Positions 1-14,899 of a stretch of DNA of 64,000 nucleotides are shown one piece after another. The notes below the pieces were generated by a model, which saw only the letters and a program-made list of their open reading frames with translations, made no database searches and was not told the origin of the DNA. Source of the stretch: Ustulina deusta (Eukaryota > Ascomycota > Sordariomycetes > Xylariales > Xylariaceae); NCBI GenBank assembly GCA_023159155.1, contig JAJNNX010000073.1, positions 151,576 to 215,575 of the forward strand. Direction: 5' to 3'. The translations under genes and the position numbers were made by a program. The stretch's first letter is position 1. Every line of letters begins with the position of its first letter.

Positions 1-365
1 ATTAAAATAAAAGTTTTATTATAATTAAAGCTTTTTATTTGTTTAAAATTTCTAACTATTTAGCAAACTTTATAATAAACAATTAATTTATTTAGTTTGC
101 GCTTTAATTTAAATATTTATTTTTTAAACAATACTTTATGTTTTAATAAAAAATTATAAAAGATTTAAGTTTTATTATTAACTAATAATTTATGTTTATT
201 TTTTATATTTTTATAGTAGTTATACTAATAAGCGCTATTTTTAGTTTAGTTATTTTTACTAAAAAAAAAAACATATATAATACTAATAAATAATACTATT
301 ATTTAAAATAGGTTAATATTAATTTAATTTATTACTACTTTATATACTAGGTTTAACGTTAGTAA
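1..365. other. AT-rich flank, no gene
   Basis: Very AT-rich sequence with stops in every frame and no recognisable gene. The last five bases (agtaa, 361-365) recur just inside or after the right terminal repeat of the large element that begins at 366, so this stretch is probably older transposon-rich DNA into which that element inserted. Confidence 0.6.
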
Positions 366-729
366 TGCAGTAGGGCTAGTGCGCGCGTATAGGAGACAGG
401 TCCTTAGTCATAGAATAGAACGCATTTTTGGAGACCTTGGAGATTACGGGACAAAAGGTATAAAAAGCGCGCGTTTTTATTTAAGGCTACAAAAGACTTC
501 TTTTTTTTAAAAATAAATAACGGATAATTATTACAAAATACTAAATAGGAGTTAAAAATTTGTTTTTATTAATTAATTATTGCGTTTTTATTTATAATTA
601 CAAATTAAATTTTGACTTAATATATACAAAAATCTATAAGCTAAAAAACATAATCTAATATAGAAAAATTAAGTAAGTTTAGTTAGTTTAAATATATAAT
701 ATACTAATTAGAAGCCTTACTTTATTTTA
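366..729. repeat. Left 364-bp terminal repeat of outer element
   Basis: Starts tgcagtagggctag and matches 22,996-23,359. The first ~120 bases (about 366-490) keep many G and C bases, while the inner two-thirds are strongly AT-biased. The right partner shows the mirror pattern: its outer end keeps G and C and its inner part is decayed. Confidence 0.75.
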
Positions 730-3700
730 TTAGTATTTTTAGTAAAAAAAAAAAATTAATATTATTTAATATTTTTTAAAACATAACCTATAATTAAAAA
801 CTAATATTTTTAACTAATATACCTAATATATAAAAACTAACTATTAATTATATTAATTAATTATATTTGTTTTAATAAATCTTTATATAAAGCTAAACTT
901 TTAATATAATTTAATAATATAATATAAAAATAATAAAAAACTAATTATAATAAAAATTAAATAAATATAAAATATTAATAAAATTATTATTTTTAAAATA
1001 ATTAATTATAAAAATACTAATAATATTATACTACTTTTATTAAATTTATAAAAAAAACATAAAATTTAACTATAATTATATTAAAAAAGCTAATATATTT
1101 ATTAAACTTAAATATATATAAGTTTTTAATAAAAAACCTATAAAAATACTATACTAATTATATATATTTATATAGCAATAAAAACTATAAAATATTAAAC
1201 AAAAAAATATTATTAAAACTTAAAAACTATTATTTTATTTTTAAAATATTTATTATTTTGTTACTTCTATATATTAATAGTTCTAATTAGCAACCTAGAA
1301 TAAATAACCTAAATATTTTAAAATAACTATAAAACTTTGGACTTTTTTTAATAAAGTTTATTTTAAACATTTTAATTATAAATATATTTATTTTTAATAC
1401 TATATTAACTAATAATCAAACTAATAAATATTAATTAGTTTAACTTTTAATATTTATATAATTAGTTCTTAGAAATACTATAATTTTATATATTATTAAT
1501 TTATTTATTTCTAATTTTATATCTTGCTTTTAAAACTAATTTAAAAAAAAAAATATAACTAAATAGCTTTATAAAATAAAAAAACTTTTTAAGTTATATA
1601 AATTTTTATAAATTAAATAAATTAATTAATTATTATATTAAACAAAAATTATAATTAAAAAATATATAATTTAATATATTATTAGTTTTTATATTAATTA
1701 AAATTAAACTATTATAAGCTTAAAATAAAAATATAAAATAATTAATTTTAAATAAACTTAATTATAAAAAAAACAACTTATTAAGTTTTTTTTAAGTATT
1801 AAAATAACTTTTTAAAATTATATTTAATTTTTTTTTAAATATATAGCTTTAATTAATAAACTTAGCTAAAAAATCTTTTTAATACTTAAAAAGTTTTACT
1901 TATATAACTCAATTAAATTAATCTTTTTTAATTATTTTAAAAATATTTTTAATAAATATAAAATTACTAAAAATAACTTATAATAAAAAGAATATATTAA
2001 TACTATAAATATTTTTAAACAATAAGCTAAGTTAGAATTTTTTTTTAGTTATAAATAATAATATTAAGTTTTTTAAACAATATTACTAGCTTAGAACTAT
2101 TACTAAATATATTTTTTTATTTTATTTAGCAAGCTATATAAATATAACTGTTTTAAGCTTTATTAGTTATTTTTTTAATCTAGCTACTTACAACTATTTT
2201 TTTTATTATATTTTTAATAGTTTATATATATATAAACCTAATAATTAAACAATTAATAGCTAAAATAAAAAACCTTTTTATTTATAATATTTAAATAATT
2301 AAAACAATAATTAAAATAATATAATTATTAATTAATTAAAATTAATATTATGCCTTTTTTAGTTAAACGTTTTATTAAAAGATTAGTTAGCAAAGCAGGC
2401 AATAATACAAAAATAACTAATTTAAAGCTTTTGCTACTTAAACATAACAATTAAACTTTTAAAAATATAACTAATTAAATAACTAGAATAATTTTAGAAA
2501 TACTAGTAATAATTTATATAAATACTAGTTTTATAAAGCTAAAGATTATATATAATAAAGCTATAAATTAAAAAAAAAATTGAAAAACTTTAAAGCTTTA
2601 TATAAAAAATATAACTTTAAAGCTTAATATATTAATTTATTATATATACTTTAATATATTTGCTTGCTTATAGTTAACTTAAATAAAATATTAAAAAAAA
2701 ATTAAAAAAAATATTTATATTTTTAGTTTTAATATAAATTTATTATAACTGCTTTAATAAATATTTTTTAGTAGCTTTAATAGTTTATAAAGCTTTATAT
2801 AAATTTAATTATATTTTAAAAAATCTAAATTTTAAAAATAAAACTTAATTATAAAACTTAAAACTTAGCAAAAATAAAATATTTCGAACAATTTAGCTTA
2901 ACTACTTATTTTAATACTTAAATAACTAACTATAATTAATTAGCTTAACTTTAAAATAAAATTTTAAGCTAACTTAGTTTTTATAAAATAATAAAAGCTT
3001 AATATTTTAGCTAAAAAAAACTACTTAAAATTCTAATATAATAAATAGCAAAAATACTAAAATAAGCAAAAGTTTATAGTATTAAAAGTAATTAATCGAA
3101 TTCTTTTTTTAAATAATTTATTAGTGCTTATAATTCTAGATTTTATTAGTATATTTAATATATAAGCTTATATAAAAATTATAATAGCAAAAAAAAACAC
3201 CTAAATAAAAAAAATAATACTATGCTTAAAACTTATAATATTACTTAACTTTATAAAATAACTAGCGCTATAATAAATATAAATATTAATTAATAAGTAC
3301 TTTTATTTATTTTTAAAATAAAAAAATACTAGGTATTTTTTAATAAAATTAATAATTTATTTAAAACTAAAATAAAATTAATTTAAAAAAAACTACTAAG
3401 TTTATTTTTTAATACGTTAGAATTATTTGTAGTATAAGCTTTTAAAATAAAACAAATATTAAATAAAAAAACAATTAAATTAAATTAACTAAATAAACTT
3501 AAGTTTAAAACAAATAATTAATAAATATTAAACATATTTATTTTAGAAATTAATAATATATATATAATACTATAAAAATCTATAAAAAAAGTCTATAAAA
3601 CTTTCTAAACAAGTATATTTTTATAAAATATAAAAAATTATATAAAAGTTATACTTAAAATTATAATAAAAATTAAAAAATTACTAAAAAGCTTATTAAT

Positions 3701-6700
3701 TACTAGATTTTTTAATACTAACGTTTAATTATATATTTTAGTAAAAAATTATATTAAAAATAATTAATTTTTTATAATTAATACTTAAATAATTTAAAAT
3801 AAATATTTTACTAAACTAGAAATATTTTTATAATTATATAAAAAAATTATTATTTAACTAGTATAGATTGCTAGAAAATATATATAGGCTATTTTTATAT
3901 ATATAGTTTTAAATAAAAAAATAACTGCTTTTTTATTTCTAAAAATAAACGTTCTAAGGATTATAAACTATATTTTTTATTTTTAAAATTTAGTTCTAAT
4001 AGCTATATTTATTTTTAGTAATATATATATTATTATTTTTATAACCTTACTTATTTAATTATACTTTTATAACAAATCAATAATTAGAGCTATAAAAAAC
4101 TAATAGCTATTTATATATAAAAAACTGCTATAAATAGCTATAATTAATTTTTAATTAATATTTAAATTTTATTTTTATTATATGCTATTAAAATAACTTT
4201 TAATTTAGTATTAAACCTAAATAATAAAATTACGCAAAAATATTTCTATAATACTAATTAGCTACTTATAAACTATATAAACTAAATATTAGAGCTAAAC
4301 AACAATACTTTTTTTATAAATGCTTTATTAAATAATAAATTCTTAATAGTTTTTAGAACTATTATCTATAAAACTATAAAAAAAACAAAAAAAACAAAAA
4401 TCTTAAAAGCTAAACAAACAGCGTTTTTTATTTTTTTTATTTTAATATTTATAATATATAAACCTAAATTAAAAAAAGTTTACTTAATTAATAACATAAA
4501 ATATAATAGTTCTATACTTCTAAAGTTAATTAACTAAAAAAAAAAGCTTTAATAAAAATATATAATTAGTATAAACTAAATAAAATATCTAAAAAGAAAA
4601 AAATTTATTTAAAAATTTATTTATGTTTTGTTATATAATTTAAAAAAATTCGATTAACTAAAAAATATTTCTAAAAAATCAAAAAAAATATAAAAACATT
4701 AGAACTTATTAATTAAAAAAAAAACTTTTAATTAAAATATAATATAAATATAAAATAGCTTTAGCTTAAAATTTTAATAAAATTATATTACTATATAAAA
4801 TTTAAATAATACTATATAAAGCTTAACAAGCAAAAAGAATCTTTATTTTTATACTACTATAAAAAAGAGTACTAAATATACTTAAAACTTAAGTTATAAA
4901 TAATATATTAAAAAAAATATAATATATATTAGAACATATAGTTTATAATAAAAAAAAATAAAAAACTTAAACTAATTAACTTTATTACTAAACTAAATAT
5001 AGTTATAATTTAAAATATTTTTTTATTAAAAAGCTATAATAAATTTGCTAAAAAATTTGCTATATATAAAATCCTATTAGTAATTAATTTTTTTTTAAAT
5101 ATAATTAAATAATTTTTTTTTTTTTTAATTAAGTACTAATAGCTTTTTTTATACTATTTAGAATTTTATAAATAATAATACTTTTTTAAAGCGTAACAAA
5201 TTTAGTAGCTTATTTTTTTAAAATAATTAGCCGAATACTATATAATATTATATTTAAAAAATATAAACTATTTTTTAATAATATAAAAATTAAAAAACTT
5301 ATTATTTGTTATAATAATTAAAAAGTTATTTTTAATATATAACAATTTATTTTTAAATATATTAAAAATATTAATATAGTTTTATTAAATTTTAAATTAA
5401 TAAGTACTACTATAAGTAGTATTAAAAACAAATAGTATAAATTAATAGTAATACTAGTTAAATATTTTTATAGAACTAATAACTACAAACTTATAAAAAC
5501 TAAAATATTTAAAATTTTAAAATAAATAATATATAGTAATATTATAAAAATAAAAGCTTTTTTAAAAATAAATAATTATTATTAAATATAAATAAAAATA
5601 TATACTATAATAATATTTTTACTAACTATACTTTTTTAATATAATATTAAATTTATTTAAAAAAATAATTAAAAACAAGCAATAATAATATTATAATAAG
5701 CTGTAATAATTATTTTTTGTTTAATTATCCTAGATTATAAAGCTAAAAAAATCTAATTAAAAATTAACGCTTTAAAAAAAAAATAAAACATTATATTTTA
5801 TTAACTAATTAAAAATAAAATATACTTATTTAGATATAAGTTAAAAAGTTAAAAAAAACCTAAATTAAATTATAATATAATAAAAAAGAAATACTTAAAA
5901 ATTATTAAAGTTTTTTGCTAACTATAAAACTATTTATATAAGATTAGATTTTATTTAAAAATAAATATAAAAGTATTAATTGCTTAGTTAAATAATAGAT
6001 TTTTTGCACTACTTAGCATAGTTCTAACCTAATAGGTTACTTTTATTAAAATATTTGATTTTAAATTATATTATATTTTTAAAAAAAAATATATAATAGC
6101 AAACAAACTATTATATAAACTAAAAAAACTATTAAATAAATTAAATAATTAATAAAAAAAAATATAAAAGATTTTATTAATTTTTAACTTAATATTATAA
6201 TAATTAAACTAATAATTGTTTTAAATATTATTGCTTTTTTTAAACTAGAATAAAAATAATTAATATACTTATAAAAACTAATAATATATTTTACTACTAA
6301 AAGTTTATTTAATTATTTTATAATAATAATATAAAAAAAAATCTATAAAAATTGCTTTTAAAAAAAAACAAAACTATTATACTAGATCTAATATTATATT
6401 AATAACTTTAATAATTAAAAATAGTTTTTTTAAAAAAACTATATATAATTAAAATATTAAAGCTAGAACTTTATATACTATAAAATTATTGCTTAATATT
6501 ACTAGAAAAACTTATACAAAAATATTAAAAATGCTTTAAAAAATTATAAGCTATACTAACAAATATAAAACAAGCGATCTAAAAAAAAGTATTATTATAA
6601 TAAAACTAAAAATATATTTATAAGCTAAATTCTTAATATTTAATTTATACCTAATAATAATAAGTTTAAAACAATTATTAAAACTAAATATAAAATATTA

Positions 6701-9700
6701 GTTTATTTTAAAGCAATACTACTTTAATTAACTAATTTTAAAAATATTGTTTGATTTATTAAGCAATATATTATTTATTAGTATAATATTTCTATTAGGC
6801 TCAAATATAATAATAGTTCTAAAAATAAAAAAAAAGTTATAATAGTTAAAATATAATTTAAATTTATAATAACTTATAATATAATATATTATTTCTAAAA
6901 CTAAAAACTTATTAAGTTAGGCTATAAAGCAGTTATTAGTAGCTTTAAAAAAATAACTTAAAAAATAAAAAAAAGCTAAACTAAACAATTTAATAAAATA
7001 ATCTAAGCTAATAGAACTATTACTTAATACTATAACTATAATATATATAAAATAGTTTATAGCTAATTACTAGTTTTATTAATTAAAAACGTTATTTTAA
7101 TGTAGCAGATTATTAATTAGCAAAATATTTCTAATTATATATTTTTTCTAATATATAAAATATAGCAATTTAAAAAAAGAAAAAAAAATATAGCTAAGGT
7201 CTAACATATTATTACTAAAAAAAAATACTAAGCTATAAAATAAGCTAATTAGTAATATATTTATAAGGTTTATTTTATAGTTTTTAAAAAAAAAGATTTC
7301 GTTTTTATATTTAATATTTTATTAAACAACAATAAATTTCAAAACATTAAACTTTTATATAAATAAAAAAGCTTATTTTTTATAGCATTTAAAAAAAAAT
7401 ATAAAATATAAAATAAAAAAACTAAAAGAATATATAAAAATAAAAACTTATATATTAAATAGCTTATAACTATTTATTAAAAATAAAATTAAATACTAAA
7501 AACTAGTTAATTTTACTACTAATAAATAAATAATAAGCTTATTAAAAAACAACTATTATAAAAAAGATATAAATATAGCTAAAACAGCCCTAATTAAAGC
7601 TATAATATAACTAAACAAAAACTAAACAAAGCCTAGAACATAGCTAAATATAGCTAAAATATAACTAAAATAAGCTTAAATATATTTAAATATAACTTAA
7701 AATATAACTAAATATAGCTAAAATATAATTTAAACAAACTATAATATAGCTTAAACAAGCCAAAAATACTAAAATATAAATAAAATAATTAAACAAAATT
7801 AAAAAATTGTTAGTAATAAAGTTTTATTATATTAAATTAAGATTTTAATTAAAATAGGCTTAAAAACTAAGTATTTAAGCTTTAATAATTTATAATTAAA
7901 AAAAATCTATTAATTAGCAAGCAATATTTTTTTAAATTTAAAAACTAGAAAAATAAATATAACTAAAATCTATAAATTTAGCACTATATACTATAATAAT
8001 ATTGTTTTAATTAGTTTAGATCTATTATAAAGTAATATTTACTATTTGCACTTTTGCTTTTTTTTATTATTTTTATATTACCTTTTTACCCCTAGGAACT
8101 TATTTTAAAACAGCAACCTTACTACTGCTTTATAAATAAATTCAACTAAAAAATATATAAAATAGCATATAATAATTTTTATTTAATTAGCCTAAATTAA
8201 GAACTTTTTTAAACTGTTCTACTTATTTAGATCTTTATTTTTATTTTTTTGGGTTATTATTATATATAAATAAACATATTTAATATTACTTATATAATAT
8301 TTATAGTCTGGCTAACTAACTAAATAAATATAATTACTACAAACACTAGATTATAAAAAATTTATTAACTTATATTTAAAAAACAGCTATATTCTAAAAC
8401 AACTATTATTTTTAAACTTTTAGAATTAATAAATATATAACTAGTAAAAAATAAAATTAAAAGTTCTAATTAACTAAACAACAAGTACTATTACTTATAC
8501 TAGACAATTAAACATTATAAAAAAATATTTATTAAATAAACTATTATAGTATAGCTTAATATAAAAAAATATAAGTTTACTAACAAACATTATAACTGTT
8601 TTAAACATAGCTTTATTATTAAATATTATAAAAAATAAAAAATAAAAATTTTAGTATATATATTAACTAGTAGTATAGCTATTTAAAGCTTTAATAATAA
8701 AATAATAAAAAATTTAATAATTATTATTAAATATTTTTACTAGCTATATATAAAAATTAAAAGAAAATATAAAACTTATTTGTTTATACTAATTAAAAAA
8801 GCTATAATACCTATTTTAACTATACTTAAAAGCGTTTTTTTAAATAATATATAGCTTTATTAGCTTATTAAAGTTTTTTAGTAATATTATATGTTTTAAA
8901 ACTATAGCTCTAAAAAATATATATGCTTAAAAAAAATATAGCTAAAATTATTAAAGCTATACTAAATTTTGATTAAAAATATATAATATGTTGCAATTTA
9001 GCACTAAATAATAGAAAAAATAATATAATAATTATTTTAAAAATATAACTTATATATTAATTAGCTTAATTAAAATATTTATTAGTTCTAGTATATATTG
9101 TTTCGGTTAGCATTTAATTACTAAAGCTTTTTTTATAACTTAGCTTTTTTTTAATTAATTGCAATAAAAAATTAAGATTATATAAGTTAGCTTAAAATAA
9201 AAAATTTTTATAATTAAAAAAAAAAACAATTAAGTATTAAGTTTGCTAGTAATAAAATAATATAGCTAAAAATAATATATAAGATTTAATATATATAATA
9301 ATAAATTAGTTAATATAAAAGTTTTAGATATATTTTAATTAGTAATATTTGTTTTTTTTTAAATTATTTAAATTTTTAGATTAATTTATAAAGCAATTAA
9401 AGTTTAAAACTTTAACTACTTATTAGCGATCTAACCAAACATAAATATATTTATATAATATTTAGTATAGCTAATAAAAAAATAATAATTATATAACAAA
9501 TAAAAATAACTAAAAAAAGCTAACATATGTTTTTTGCTTTAAAACAACTAATTATTAAATATTATAAAAAATAACAAAAAATAAAAATATATATTATAAT
9601 ATATTATATATAAACCAATTACTATAAATCAAATAAATAAAATTAAGAATATAAAAAAATATAAATACAAATATAGTCTATATAAAAAAATAAGTAGGTA

Positions 9701-10444
9701 AATTAAAAAAAAACAGCTAATTTATACAAAACTAATAAATATTATTTTGTATAAAATAAAATAAGTAGAAAAGCCCTAATTAGCACTTTTTTTTAATAAT
9801 AACTTATATTAAGAAAAAACTAACAAAGTTCTTATAAAAAAATAATATAAACCAACTAAACTTATACCAGCTTAACAAATTTTATATTTAGTTTTTAATT
9901 ATTTATTTTCTAGCTAATATATTTTATACTACTAATCCTTAAACTATATATTTATTATATTCTATTTATATTTCTAATTATTAATAAATAAAACTAATAC
10001 CTTGCTTTAATATTAAAACTATTATATAATTAGCCTATTTTAATATTATTACTTTAAATTATTATATTTAAAATATTTTAACTAACCTACCTAAAATATT
10101 ACTAAAAAGATCTAAAAAATATATATACTTTTTCTAATAATATTATTACTGTTATACTATCTAAGCTAGTAAAATATATGTTACTAAATAAACCGCTATA
10201 TATAAATTATTATAATAAAAAACTATTAATTTACTTTTGTTAAAAATATAAAAATATTTTATATAACTGCAAAACTCCCCTAAATATTACAACTTAAGCT
10301 TTTTATAACTTGTTTAAACCCGGATTAATTAATATATTCCAAAAAATATAATAATATTAATAGCTAAACAGATTAAAAATCAATATACTAATTATTATAG
10401 CAATTAGTTATTTTAAACTATAAGTAGTATTTAAAAATACTTTT
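730..10444. other. Interior of outer element, left part, no intact gene
   Basis: Nearly 10 kb of AT-rich sequence without any open frame of note. Remaining G and C lie mostly in AGCT, AAGCTT and CTAG contexts. Around 7,570-7,790 there is an imperfect short-period repeat with tatagctaa / aaaatataact units. This is presumably the decayed coding interior of the outer element, possibly with unrecognised older insertions. Confidence 0.5.
7570..7790. repeat. Degenerate short tandem repeat
   Basis: Many imperfect copies of a unit near 10-12 bases, built from aaatatagct / aaaatataacta strings, follow one another. The copies differ by transitions, which suggests that an originally more GC-rich microsatellite was eroded together with the surrounding element. 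Confidence 0.4.
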
Positions 10445-10682
10445 TATAACGGTTAGTATAGTTTATATAGTCTTAGCAAGACCTGTAAGAACTCTAGACC
10501 TATATAGCAATAAAATAGAAAGTTTGCGCACGGACTAACCTAACTTTATAGCTATACATATAAAGTCTATATTTACTTATCTTATAAACTCTAAATTTTT
10601 TTTTTTTTTTTTTTTAGTTTAAAATCTTTGTTTATAGTATTAATAAACTAGCTATAAAAGCTTTACTTAATTAATCGTAATA
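10445..10682. repeat. 5' LTR of family A copy 1
   Basis: About 238 bp. Homologous to 20,207-20,448, 26,095-26,343, 31,605-31,851 and 37,361-37,589, and to the split LTR at 26,041-26,094 plus 31,857-32,030. It contains a T tract near 10,599-10,615. Confidence 0.85.
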
Positions 10683-13600
10683 TTATTTTAAGCTTATTAA
10701 TTATTTATTAATAAATGTTTAATAAATATATATTTTTTATTTTGTTATAATTAGCAAAATATAAATAAACTTTTTTTTTTAGTTATATATTTAATATAAC
10801 TTTAATAAAACTTTTAATTTTTATACTATTTAAAAGCTAATAATTTATAAAAAACCTAACTTTAAATACTTTTATTTTATTTTTAAGTATAGCTAGCTTT
10901 TTATTATTAGATAATTTTAAAAAAAATTTTTATAAAAAAAAAAAAGATTAAGTATTAGATTTTTTTATAAATGTTTTGGGCGAACTAATATTTAAAAAAA
11001 AATCTAAAAAAAACAAAAAGTTAAAACTTAAAAAAGCAAAATTTAAACTAGAACTAAAACAATTTAAAATAAATAATATATTTAGAAATATAGCACTAAA
11101 TATTATAGCTATATAAGCTTATAACTTTGTATTAGTTTTAATAGAACTTTTTTAATATATTTATTTTAGTATTTTTAAAGAATAATTATAATTTAATTAT
11201 AAAAATATATATTTAAAAGTATTAATTTTAAATTTTTTTGTTTTATTATTTTATTTATTTTTTGTTTTATTAGTTTATTTTTTAATGTTTTAAACTTTAT
11301 TTATATTAAAAAAGCTAAAATATAAAGAACTAATTTTAATAAGTTTATAAAAAATAAAGCTTTATTTAATAATTAGGTTTATAAACTAATAAAAAAACTA
11401 AATAAAAATATTATTATATTCTAAACTAAAAATAGTTAATTTTAATATATTATAAGTTAATTAAAAAAATATATTAAAAAATTAATAAAAATATATTTTT
11501 ATTTAATTAAAAAACGATTTAGTAATATTATTAAAATAATTTAAATTTTATTAATAATTTATTATAATTTTAATTAAATAGCTATTATTTATAAAATATT
11601 TTTTATAAATTATTTATTAATAAACTTATTAAATTAATATATAATATTAACAAGTTTATAAAAATTATTAATAAATTAAACTTATTAATTTAATTAAATA
11701 AAAATTTAATTTAAATAATTAAATTTTTAGTAAACTAGCTTACTAATTTTTGGCTAACTTTAAAAGTTTTAAAATATTTATTTTAAAATAATTAAAACAA
11801 GTATTAATTATTAAAAAAAAAAAAACTTATTAAAATAATAAAACTTGTTTTATTTATAAAAAAAAATATATATATATTAATTAATTGTTTTAACTAAAAA
11901 TTTAAAGTTTTAAATGTTTAATTAGTAAAAAAAAGCTATAATAAAAATAGTTCTAATAGTTTATTTAATTTAAAAAGTAAATAAAATTAATAAAAAAATT
12001 TTTATTACTTTTTTTATTTATTTTAATTAAAATATATAACTAAAATAAATTAATTATTTTTAAAATTTTTATTTAATTATAAGTTAATAATATTAAAATA
12101 AAAACTTTAGTTTTATATAATATTAAAGTTTATATTTTTTTAATAATTAGTTATAAGTTTATATAATAAATTAAGCAATAATTAAAAATAAAAGTAGTTC
12201 GGCTAGCTAAACTTTAAAAGCTTTATAACTATTAAAATAAAATAGTTAGCAAAGTTTATAAATATTTAATATATATTATAAAAATTAATAATTAATAATT
12301 TAAAAATTAAATATTTTAAGTTATTAATTTTAGTTATAATATTATTATTAGTATTAAATAGTTAATAAAATAAAATATTTTAATAAAAATTTAAAAATAA
12401 TAATTAATCTAACTAAATAATTTATTTTTATTAGTTTAATTTTTGCTAATAATTATAATTAAACTTTTTAATTATAAATAATAAAATATAAACTTAAAAA
12501 TATAAAAAAATATAAATTAATATAATTAAGCGTTAAAAAAATATTATTAAATATTAAAACAATTTTTTAGAAATAAAATAATTATTTTAAAGATAACTAA
12601 AACTAAAAAAAAAAAAAAAAAACTTAGAACTTTTAAACCTAAAACAAAAAAAGTTTATATAGTAATTTCTAAAAAAAAAAAAACTAAGCTATTATTAAAA
12701 AAATTATATAAGATTTTTAGAATTATTTTTATTAAAATAAGTAGAAATAACTAATTAAAAGAATTTTAAAAAAACTTATTGCGATTAAGTTTATAATAAC
12801 TAAAAATAGCTATACTAAACTACTTAAAAAAAACTTAAAAAAAATAGATTTAAATTAATTAAATAATATTATAAAAATTTTTAATAATAAACCAATTTTA
12901 TTTTAAAAAAAAAAAAACTTTTAGTATATAAAGTTAGTATAAAGCTTTTTACTTTTTTAATTATTATATCTAAAAAAGTTTTTTTTAAAAAAAAAATTTT
13001 AAATTTTGCTACTATTATAATTAGAATTTAATATAGTACTAGAACTTAATAATAAAAAATATACTTTTAGTTTTTATTAATATTATATATTTATATAATT
13101 TATTTTATTTAAAAAAAAGTTTATAAATAAGCTACTAGCTATAAACTTTATTAAATAAAATATAAACTTAAATACTATTTTTATTTTATTTATATTTAAA
13201 CTTAAATTAATTAAATATAAGTTTATAATTTATTACTAATAAAAAAATATATATTTAAAAAATTAAATTATACTAGTTTTAAATATTAATAATATTATAT
13301 TTAATTATTATAATATTATTTAATTTATAAAATTAAATGTTATTAAAAGTTTTTATTAATTATTATTAATTATAAAATTATATTATTTTTTTTTTTTAAA
13401 TTTATAAAAAAATATTTTAATAAAAAGTTTTATTATTTAGTTTAAAAGTAAAACCTATTTAGTAATAAGCTTTTATTAATATATAAATTTAAAAACTTTT
13501 AAATAAGTTTATAAATATTTATATAAATAACATTTTAATTTATTTTAAAACTAAAAAATAGTACTAGATTTATTATAAAAAAATAATTTATTATTTATAT

Positions 13601-13958
13601 TAAGCTAAATATTAAAAAAAATATTAAAAACTTTTGTTTTAATATATTTATTATTAATTATTTAGGAATAATTATAAAAACTAAAGTTAAAATTAGAATT
13701 AATTTTATAAAAATTTAAACAATTTTAAATTAAAACTTTAATAATTTTAAAAATACTAAATTAATCTAGTTATTTTTTAAGTTTTATAATTATGTTTATA
13801 TATTTATTTATTATATTAGTAAAATTATTGCTTTTTTAAATTAACTATTAAAAAAAATAAGCTATTTATAATAAGATTAAAACAAAAATAAGCTTTTAAA
13901 TATATAAAACTACTAACTTATAAAATATTTGTTTTAGTTTTTTTTAAGCCTAGCTAAT

Positions 13959-14226
13959 AAAGAAGGACGGGGCAACTCGATACCAAAAACAACTAAAAAA
14001 CAACAAAAACAAACTAGAGTGCCTGCTACTCGAAATCTAGTATGAATATTATACGTCTAAAATAAGTATTGCTTTAAGAAGTTCGAAGGTTTTTATAGCT
14101 ATTTGAACCCCTGAATGTAGCTGAAGATCAGCCGGTTCGGGCCGCAGGCGGCCCGAATACGGCTAATAATTAACGTGCAGCCATATTTGCAGCTGCCAGC
14201 GGGCCGCTAGTACTAGCCCTGTTGCA
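13959..14226. repeat. Left 268-bp terminal repeat of nested element
   Basis: Direct copy of 17,881-18,148. It contains a GC-richer core with ccggttcgggccgcaggcgg and cagctgccagcgggccgc. Differences from the right copy are mainly C/T and G/A. Confidence 0.8.
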
Positions 14227-14899
14227 AACTTCCTTTATTTGGAGCTTTTTTTTCCAGATGGCTTCGAATTATAACTGTAGGGCTGAAAACACTAAAAAAG
14301 ACAATACAACACAATACCTACTCGAACCCCTAGGCCTTAACGGCCTAAAAAAAAAGAACTAGCCCTAACCTACTAGGCCACTAAGCCCTTGATCAGCCGA
14401 TTGCTAAACCGGTTACAATTTATACTAATAGACTTCCTTTGGTCCAAAGACCTTCTTTTGGTCCGTATGTCCTTCGGTATGCCCTCTAGCATGACCTTTT
14501 AGTATAACCCTTTAGTATAACCCTTTAGCCCTTTAAATAACCTATTCTTTTGTAATCTTTCGATATATTCCTATATAAAACGTATATAATTCTGTCCAGA
14601 CCTAACGTATGTAGCAGTATTTGCTAGTACTTGTGTTAGAACCTAGGTAGGTGCCACAGTTAGCTACCACTTCGAACCTAAGCTAAATCTCTGTGCGAGA
14701 AGTTACGCCATAGCTTTTACTACTTTTTATACATATAAATCTTTATATAACTGCAGTAATGTTTTTTAATGGTATATATATGGGTTGGAGTTTGTAAAAT
14801 AGGCCCTGATTAGCTTTGTGGATAGACTTTTATAAATAACTTTGAAAATTGCAAGTGTAAGCGTGTCCCTATATAACTTAGTATAGGTGGCCGCTTGTA